Program-made: the position numbers and the translations under genes
In this document: piece by piece, positions 59,023 through 64,000 of the stretch
Numbering within the stretch: position 1 is the stretch's first letter
Layout of the letters: each line of letters starts with the position of its first letter
Assembly: GCF_047654785.1 (NCBI RefSeq)
Contig: NZ_JASGKQ010000003.1
Location: forward strand, 806,001-870,000
Length of the DNA stretch: 64,000 nt
Reading direction: 5' to 3'
From: Pelomonas sp047654785
GTDB taxonomy: Bacteria; Pseudomonadota; Gammaproteobacteria; Burkholderiales; Burkholderiaceae_C
Notes under the pieces: generated by a model
Seen by the model: only the letters and a program-made list of their open reading frames with translations
Databases searched by the model: none
What the model was told of the DNA's origin: nothing

Positions 59023-59742
59023 ATGCACGTCGCCGCCGCCTACGCCGAGTACGCCCAGCCCGGCGCCAGCCTGCTGGGGCCGGACTTCGAGCGCACGCAG
59101 CTGCGCCAGTACGCGCCGCTGGTCAAGCGCATCGTGCGCCAGCTCGGCGCGCAGGCCAGCGCGGTGATGGACCGCGAGGACATGGAGCAGGTCGGCCTGA
59201 TGGGGCTGCTGGAGGCGCTGCGCCGCTACGGCCAGCCGGACGAGGCCTTCGGCGCCTTCGCCGCGCTGCGCGTGCGCGGCGCCATCCTCGACGAGCTGCG
59301 CCGCCAGGACTGGCGGCCGCGCTCGGTGCGCCAGGAAAGCCACAAGCTGCGCGACGCGCTGCGCGCGCTGACCCGCAAGCTCGGCCGCGAGCCCGGCGAG
59401 GCCGAGATCCTGAGCCACCTGAAGATCACGCCGCAGGCCTACCAGGCCTTCCAGCAGGACGAGGTGGCCGAGGAGCTGGCCAGCTTCGACGAGATGGTGG
59501 CCGAGCTGAGCAACCTGCCCAGCGACACGCGCACGCCCGAGGCGCAGCTGATGGTGACGCGCTCGCTGGCGCAGGCGCTGCAGTGCCTGGACGCGCGCGA
59601 GCAGAAGGTCATCCAGCTCTATTACGAATTCGACGCCAGCCTGAAGGAGATCGCCGCGGTGCTCGATCTCACCGAGGCGCGCGTCTCCCAGATCAACAAG
59701 GCCGCGCTCGGGAAGATGAAAGCCTTCCTGCAGCAGGCCTGA
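59023..59742 (+). CDS. fliA: Flagellar sigma factor FliA (sigma-28, LafS type)
   Basis: The 239-residue protein is the sigma-28 of late flagellar genes. Regions 2 (YAPLVKRIVRQLGAQ and DREDMEQVGLMGLLEAL), 3 and 4 (EQKVIQLYYEFDASLKEIAAVLDLTEARVSQINKAAL) are present. The alternative GTG at 59008 overlaps the fliL stop and would add five residues. The gene sits between fliL and motA, as in lateral systems where it is called lafS. FlgM, its anti-sigma factor, is encoded 2 kb downstream. Confidence 0.95.
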   Translation: MHVAAAYAEYAQPGASLLGPDFERTQLRQYAPLVKRIVRQLGAQASAVMDREDMEQVGLMGLLEALRRYGQPDEAFGAFAALRVRGAILDELRRQDWRPRSVRQESHKLRDALRALTRKLGREPGEAEILSHLKITPQAYQAFQQDEVAEELASFDEMVAELSNLPSDTRTPEAQLMVTRSLAQALQCLDAREQKVIQLYYEFDASLKEIAAVLDLTEARVSQINKAALGKMKAFLQQA

Positions 59743-59762
59743 AGCCGAGGACGCCCCCCACC

Positions 59763-60695
59763 ATGCAACCCCTCATCGCCATCCTCATCGTCATCGGCTG
59801 CGTCTTCGGCGGCTTCGTGATCCACGGCGGCAACATCGCGGTGATCTGGCAGCCCATCGAGCTGCTGATCATCCTGGGCGCGGGCCTGGGCGCCATCCTG
59901 CTGGCCAACCCCAAGCACGTGCTGTCGGAGATGCTGCTGCAGCTGCGCAAGGTGGTCGCGCGCCGCAAGGCCGGCGAGGAGTTCCAGCGCCAGCTGCTGT
60001 TGCTGATGTACGAGCTGCTGCAGACGGCGGCCGGCGGCCTGAAGGCGCTGGACGCGCACGTCGAGGCGCCGCAGGAGAGCGCGCTGTTCAAGCGCTACCC
60101 GCTGGTGCTGGAGGAGCCCAAGCTGCTGCACTTCATCGTCGACAACTTCCGCCTGATGGCGATGGGCAAGATCAACGCCCACGAGCTGGAGGGCGTGCTG
60201 GAGCAGGAGCTGGAGGCCATCCACGAGGAGCTGAGCCAGCCGGCGCGCTCGCTGGGCAAGGTCGCCGAGGCCATGCCCGGCTTCGGCATCCTGGCGGCGG
60301 TGCTGGGCATCGTCACGGCGATGACCTCGGTGGCCGACGGCGCCGGCACCGGCGAGATCGCGATGATGGTGGCCGCGGCCATGGTCGGCACCTTCATCGG
60401 CATCCTGTTCTGCTACGGCCTGTTCGACCCGCTGGCCAGCATGATGAAGCAGGTGGTCCACGAGGAGATGGCGGCGATGGAGTCCGTCAAGGTGGTGCTG
60501 GTCACGCACGTGGCCGGCAAGCCGCCGCTGCTGGCCATCGACGCCGGCCGCCGCCTGGTGCAGCTCAACATCAAGCCCAGCTTCGCGCGGCTGGAGGGCT
60601 GGATCAACAAGCTGGGCGAGCCGGGCGGCGAGGACGGCGAGGCGCCGCGCCGCCGCTCGACCGACCGCATGGAGGGAGAGCGCAGTGCAGCCTAA
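59763..60695 (+). CDS. motA: Flagellar stator protein MotA (LafT type)
   Basis: The 310-residue stator subunit has four spans and the H+-stator pattern GFVIHGGNIAVIWQPIELLIILGAG, with cytoplasmic SLGKVAEAMPGFGILAAVLGIV and the MVAAAMVGTFIGILFCYGLFDP spans. It is longer than E. coli MotA by a basic C-terminal tail. It forms a pentamer around MotB and probably conducts protons. motB overlaps by 11 bases. Confidence 0.95.
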   Translation: MQPLIAILIVIGCVFGGFVIHGGNIAVIWQPIELLIILGAGLGAILLANPKHVLSEMLLQLRKVVARRKAGEEFQRQLLLLMYELLQTAAGGLKALDAHVEAPQESALFKRYPLVLEEPKLLHFIVDNFRLMAMGKINAHELEGVLEQELEAIHEELSQPARSLGKVAEAMPGFGILAAVLGIVTAMTSVADGAGTGEIAMMVAAAMVGTFIGILFCYGLFDPLASMMKQVVHEEMAAMESVKVVLVTHVAGKPPLLAIDAGRRLVQLNIKPSFARLEGWINKLGEPGGEDGEAPRRRSTDRMEGERSAA

Positions 60696-61671
60696 CGGCA
60701 AGCCCGGCCACGCGGGCGAGCAGCACCCCACCGTCGTCAAGCGCGTCTCGCGCAAGGGGCACGACGAAGCGCACGGCGGCGCCTGGAAGGTCGCCTTCGC
60801 CGACTTCTGCCTGGCGCTGCTGTGCCTGTTCCTGGTGATGTGGCTGCTGGCCTCGCGCGAGTCCGACCGCATGCAGGTGCTGATCAAGAGCGCCGGCGCC
60901 AACATGCTGGACGACGGCAACGGCATCAACAACACGCAGGGCACGGGCTCGCGCGGCAGCCTGATCGAGCGCCACCCGGTGCCGGCCTACGGCGAGACGC
61001 CCGCGCGCGGCCGGTCGAACGACGGCCAGGAGGGCGCCGACGGCCGCACCACCTACGAGCGCCCGGCCGACCTGGCGGCGCTGGCGCGCGCCATCGAGCG
61101 CCTCAGCGCCGACGAGGGCCTGAGCGGCAACCTGCGCATGGCGATCACGCCGCAGGGCCTGCGCGTGATGCTGCACGACACCGAGTCCAGCGGCATGTTC
61201 GAGCGCGGCAGCGCCGCGCCGTCGCCGCACTTCAAGGCCCTGCTGCAGAAGCTCGGGCCGGTGTTCGCGCAGATGCGCAACCAGCTGCTGATCGTCGGCC
61301 ACACCGACGCCTCGCAGTATGTGGACCGCGGCCCGGCGGCCTTCTCCAACTGGGCGCTGTCCACGCACCGCGCGATGTCGGCCCGGCTACACCTGCTGGA
61401 GGGCGGCATGCCCGAGCGCAGCGTCATGCAGGTCAGCGGCATGGCCGACAGCGTGCCGCTGGACGCGCAGGACCGCTTCGCGGCGACCAACCGCCGCATC
61501 GAGCTGATGATCCTGACCCCCGGCCAGACCCGGCTGCTGGCGCAGATCTACGGCGCGCCGCCGCAGAGCGTGCCGCTGTCGCAGGGGGGCGACGGCCTGT
61601 CGGCGCTGAGCGCCGAGTCCGCCGACGCCGCGCGCGAGCTGCGCCGGGCGCTGCCCGGCGAGAAGGAGTGA
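60685..61671 (+). CDS. motB: Flagellar stator protein MotB (LafU type)
   Basis: The 328-residue protein has one span with the essential aspartate in VAFADFCLALLCLFLVMWL (Asp40), a plug/linker region, and an OmpA-like peptidoglycan-binding domain (LLIVGHTDASQYVD). It starts with GTG inside motA. The basic N terminus (VVKRVSRKGHDEAHGG) is typical. No Na+-type motif change is apparent. The stator pair is therefore complete. Confidence 0.94.
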   Translation: MQPNGKPGHAGEQHPTVVKRVSRKGHDEAHGGAWKVAFADFCLALLCLFLVMWLLASRESDRMQVLIKSAGANMLDDGNGINNTQGTGSRGSLIERHPVPAYGETPARGRSNDGQEGADGRTTYERPADLAALARAIERLSADEGLSGNLRMAITPQGLRVMLHDTESSGMFERGSAAPSPHFKALLQKLGPVFAQMRNQLLIVGHTDASQYVDRGPAAFSNWALSTHRAMSARLHLLEGGMPERSVMQVSGMADSVPLDAQDRFAATNRRIELMILTPGQTRLLAQIYGAPPQSVPLSQGGDGLSALSAESADAARELRRALPGEKE

Positions 61672-61704
61672 GCGGCCATGCGAACCAAGTCGAGAGGTGA
61701 CCGA

Positions 61705-61992
61705 ATGAAGATCGTCCCGAACAGCGGCCATGCCGTGGACAAGCCCGCCGCCGGCGGCGAGCAGCCGGCCGTCGCCAAGGCCGGCGGCGCCGCCGCCGCG
61801 GTGCTGGGCACGGCGAACGCCGAGCTCGAGTCGCGCGTGCTGGGCCCGGCCCGCGAGGCGCTGGCCGTGCTGCCCGAGATCGACCAGGCCAAGGTCGACG
61901 CGCTGCGCGAGGCGCTGGCGCGCGGCGAGATCGGCTTCGACGCCGAGCGCCTGGCCCGGCTGATCCAGCGCTTCCACGGGGCCGGCCAGTGA
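61705..61992 (+). CDS. flgM: Anti-sigma-28 factor FlgM
   Basis: The 95-residue protein has a disordered N terminus and the C-terminal FlgM helix pattern (EALAVLPEIDQAKVDALREALARGEIGFDAERLARLIQ). It holds FliA inactive until it is exported through the finished hook. The ATG at 61705 has GAGGTGA four bases upstream; an ATG at 61678 is possible but without such a site. It overlaps flgN. Confidence 0.9.
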   Translation: MKIVPNSGHAVDKPAAGGEQPAVAKAGGAAAAVLGTANAELESRVLGPAREALAVLPEIDQAKVDALREALARGEIGFDAERLARLIQRFHGAGQ

Positions 61993-62420
61993 CGGGTCGC
62001 CGTACCGAGGCGCTGGCGGCGCTGCTGCGCGGGCTGCAGGCCGACCGCTCGGCCTACGCCCGGCTGCGCGAGCTGCTGGAGGCCCAGTTCCAGGCCGCGC
62101 TGCGCCACCAGGCGGAGCCGCTGCGGCGGCTCGCCGACGAGATCGTCGCGCTGGTGGACGAACTGGACGCCCACACCCGCCGCCGCGGCCTGCTGCTGCG
62201 CCAGCTGCTGGGGCCGCAGGGCGAGCCCGGCATCGGCCGCTTGCTGCAGCGCCTGCCGGCGCCGGTGGAGCAGCCGCTGGCCGGCCTGTGGGCGGCGCTG
62301 GAGGCGCAGGTGCGCGACTGCAAGGCGCTGAACCAGCGCAACTGCCAGCTCATCACCGACCAGCAGGCGCTGATGCGCCGGGTGATGGGCGTCGAGGAGG
62401 GGCTCTATGCTGAATCCTGA
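61989..62420 (+). CDS. flgN: Flagellar chaperone FlgN
   Basis: The 143-residue, mostly helical protein sits after flgM, as FlgN usually does. FlgN escorts the hook-filament junction proteins FlgK and FlgL. It has LCDxNQ-like LNQRNCQLI and long heptad-like helices. Start GTG overlaps the flgM stop. Sequence similarity is moderate; position supports it. Confidence 0.85.
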   Translation: MTGRRTEALAALLRGLQADRSAYARLRELLEAQFQAALRHQAEPLRRLADEIVALVDELDAHTRRRGLLLRQLLGPQGEPGIGRLLQRLPAPVEQPLAGLWAALEAQVRDCKALNQRNCQLITDQQALMRRVMGVEEGLYAES

Positions 62421-63099
62421 GTTCCGCATCGGCGCCGCGGGCGGCTTCGCGGCGCTGCCGGACGCGCCGCGCGCGAACGGTGCGGGAGGCGCGGGCGGCA
62501 GCTTCGGCGCGCTCTACCGCGAGCTGAACGCCGAGGTCAGCCGCTTCATCGCGCAGGGCGACGACGCGGGCGGCGGGCTCAGCCCCGAGGCGCAGGTGCA
62601 CCGGCTGCAGGCCGGCGCCGTGGATGCACCGTCCGCCGAGCAGCAGGCCTGGCTGGCGCGGATCGCGCCGCTGGCCGAGGAGGCCGGCCGCGCGCTGGGC
62701 GTGGCGCCCGAGGTGCTGTCCGCGCACGCGGCGCTGGAGTCCGGCTGGGGCCAGCGGCCCATCCGCACCGAGGCCGGCGCCGACAGCCACAACCTGTTCG
62801 GGCTGAAGGCCACGGCGGCCTGGCGCGGCGACGTCGCCGAGGTGCAGACCACCGAATACGAGGACGGCGTGGCCCAGCCTCGCCGCGCCGGCTTCCGCAG
62901 CTATGCCGACGCCGGCAGCGCCTTCCGCGACTTCGCGCAGCTGATCGGCGGCAGCCCGCGCTACCAGGGCGCGCTGGGCACCGGCGGCGACGCGCTGGCC
63001 TATGGCCGCGCGCTGCAGCAGGGCGGCTACGCCACCGACCCGGCCTATGCCGACAAGCTGGCCCGCGTGGCGGCGCAGATCGCCAAGGGGAAGCGCTGA
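62407..63099 (+). CDS. flgJ: FlgJ-like peptidoglycan hydrolase lacking the rod-scaffold domain
   Basis: The 230-residue protein is a glucosaminidase of the FlgJ C-terminal type, with catalytic Glu111 in HAALESGWGQ, NLFGLKA and AFRDFAQLI. The N-terminal rod-scaffold domain of canonical FlgJ (about 150 residues) is replaced by 75 residues without clear match, so rod capping may be done elsewhere. It overlaps flgN by 14 bases and is the last gene of the rightward run before flgA/flgB. Confidence 0.82.
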   Translation: MLNPEFRIGAAGGFAALPDAPRANGAGGAGGSFGALYRELNAEVSRFIAQGDDAGGGLSPEAQVHRLQAGAVDAPSAEQQAWLARIAPLAEEAGRALGVAPEVLSAHAALESGWGQRPIRTEAGADSHNLFGLKATAAWRGDVAEVQTTEYEDGVAQPRRAGFRSYADAGSAFRDFAQLIGGSPRYQGALGTGGDALAYGRALQQGGYATDPAYADKLARVAAQIAKGKR

Positions 63100-63101
63100 T
63101 G

Positions 63102-63791
63102 TCAGCGCAGGGGCTCCACCAGGCCGGCGTCCAGCACGCGCGCGCTGATGACCCGGCCGCTGGCGCTGTTGCGCACGCGGATGACCGCGTCGCGCGCGCC
63201 GGCGTCCAGCGCCTCGCCGGCGCCCTGCACCTCGATGCCCTCGCTGTGCGCGACGATGCGCACCCGCTCGCCGCGGCGCACCAGCTGGGCCGGCGCGAGC
63301 TGGCGCTTCTGCAGCAGCTGGCCCGGCCGAAGGCTGCTGCGCGGGGCCTGGCCCAGCGCGTCCTCCAGCCGGCCCAGCGCGTCGCTGGCCTGGCCGATGT
63401 CGCGGCGCTGCAGCTCGACATCGTCCTCCGCCAGCGGCCGGCCGGCGGCGACCGGCTGGCGGGCCACCAGCACCTCGGCGCTGAGGCTGGCGCGCAGCAC
63501 GAAGCTCTGCGCCGGCACGGCCGGGCTGGCCGGGCAGCGCGCCGCCAGCCGCAGCCGCGACAGGCTGCGCGCGTCCTGCAGCGTGACCTCCCAGCCGCCG
63601 GCGCAGGCCGGCGCGGGCCGGGCGGCCAGCGGCGCGAACTGCAGCTCGGGCGCCACCCAGCCCTCGCGGTCGGCCAGTTCCAGCACGGCGCGGCGGGCCG
63701 CGTCCTGCACCTGGGCCTCCAGGCTGGCGGCCAGCGCCGGCAGCGGCAGGGCCAGCACGGCCCACAACAGATTTCTCGGAGAGCGAAGCAT
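63102..63791 (-). CDS. flgA: Flagellar P-ring chaperone FlgA
   Basis: The 229-residue protein has a signal peptide (to ALAA, residue 22) and the SAF/ChapFlgA domain: EVLVARQPVAAGRPLAEDDVELQ, RPGQLLQKRQLAPAQLVRRGERVRIVAHS. It assists P-ring assembly in the periplasm. Its ATG (63791-63789) overlaps the flgB ATG on the other strand. It is convergent with flgJ, with two bases between stops. Confidence 0.9.
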   Translation of the reverse strand: MLRSPRNLLWAVLALPLPALAASLEAQVQDAARRAVLELADREGWVAPELQFAPLAARPAPACAGGWEVTLQDARSLSRLRLAARCPASPAVPAQSFVLRASLSAEVLVARQPVAAGRPLAEDDVELQRRDIGQASDALGRLEDALGQAPRSSLRPGQLLQKRQLAPAQLVRRGERVRIVAHSEGIEVQGAGEALDAGARDAVIRVRNSASGRVISARVLDAGLVEPLR

Positions 63792-64000
63792 GAGCATTGA
63801 TTTCAGCAAGGCCATGGGCCTGCACGCCGACGCGCTGCGCCTGCGTGCCGAGCGCACCAAGGTGCTGGCCTCGAACATCGCGAACGAAAACACGCCCGGC
63901 TACCAGGCGCGTGATGTGGATTTTGCCGCGACCTTGCGCCAGCTCGGCGACGGCGAAGACGGTTTGCTGGCCGACACTGACGCGGGCGAGCTGCAGTACC
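63790..64000 (+). CDS. flgB: Flagellar basal-body rod protein FlgB (3' end outside window)
   Basis: The first 70 codons of FlgB are present: SIDFSKAMGLHADALRLRAERTKVLASNIANENTPGYQARDVDF. The ASNIANxxTPGY motif is the hallmark of rod, hook and filament axial proteins. CGGAGAG at 63778-63784 is a good ribosome site. The gene is the likely start of the flgBCDEFGHI operon that continues beyond the window. Confidence 0.92.
   Translation, partial: MSIDFSKAMGLHADALRLRAERTKVLASNIANENTPGYQARDVDFAATLRQLGDGEDGLLADTDAGELQY

Overview
The window is very GC-rich (third codon positions almost all G or C), densely packed, and full of 4-nt ATGA/GTGA start-stop overlaps. The gene repertoire (MHS transporter, Orn, RsgA, HtpX/Ste24-type M48 protease, GluQ, CysB-Sbp, pirin-WrbA, RhlE) points to a betaproteobacterium of the order Burkholderiales, in the Rubrivivax/Roseateles/Mitsuaria neighbourhood. 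This placement is inferred from style and gene content, not from a marker-gene comparison.

Region 1 (1-13.8 kb) is mixed metabolism and transport. It holds the N-terminal part of a TonB-dependent receptor, two tandem cyanophycinases (one exported, one apparently cytoplasmic), a YbaK-DUF1289-thioredoxin-fold mini-operon, and an MHS-family transporter preceded by four direct repeats with exact 11-bp spacing. It continues with an orphan histidine kinase divergent from an amino-acid-type binding protein, two short-chain dehydrogenases flanking a penicillin-acylase remnant, and a VapBC pair. Region 2 (13.8-25.1 kb) is mostly housekeeping: rsgA-phhB-M48 protease, orn-pabBC, a toxin-first PIN/RHH pair, rhlE with a long leader, GNAT, a cold-shock/DUF1294 fusion, a hydratase, a sugar dehydrogenase and a LigB-type dioxygenase.

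Region 3 (25.2-31.6 kb) is a four-gene SMC operon of the Wadjet/MksFEBG type: winged-helix kleisin-like subunit, small KITE-like subunit, SMC ATPase, and Toprim-like nuclease subunit. It is a known anti-plasmid architecture. A hot-dog thioesterase is translationally coupled to its end. A ParD-like antitoxin follows, under a clear repeat operator, coupled to a methionine aminopeptidase. Region 4 (32.8-42.3 kb) holds a tandem FKBP, gluQ, LysR, pirin, wrbA, a DUF1501/DUF1800 pair, and an orphan sbp-cysB-hydrolase group.

Region 5 (42.4 kb to the end) is a large flagellar locus whose order matches lateral (Laf-type) secondary flagellar systems. fliMN-P-QR-flhBA run leftward; fliEFGHIJ-DSTKL-fliA-motAB-flgMN-flgJ run rightward; flgA (leftward) and flgB (rightward, cut by the window end) close it. 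Between the two arms lies a 0.9-kb non-coding stretch. It contains what I read as a cyclic-di-GMP-I (GEMM-I) riboswitch aptamer facing fliE, followed by a perfect 21-bp palindrome and further hairpins. Lateral systems of Vibrio and Aeromonas carry the sigma-54 activator gene lafK at this point; none is present here. No fliO and no flagellin gene is seen. The most interesting hypothesis of the window is that a whole secondary flagellum is switched by c-di-GMP at the RNA level.
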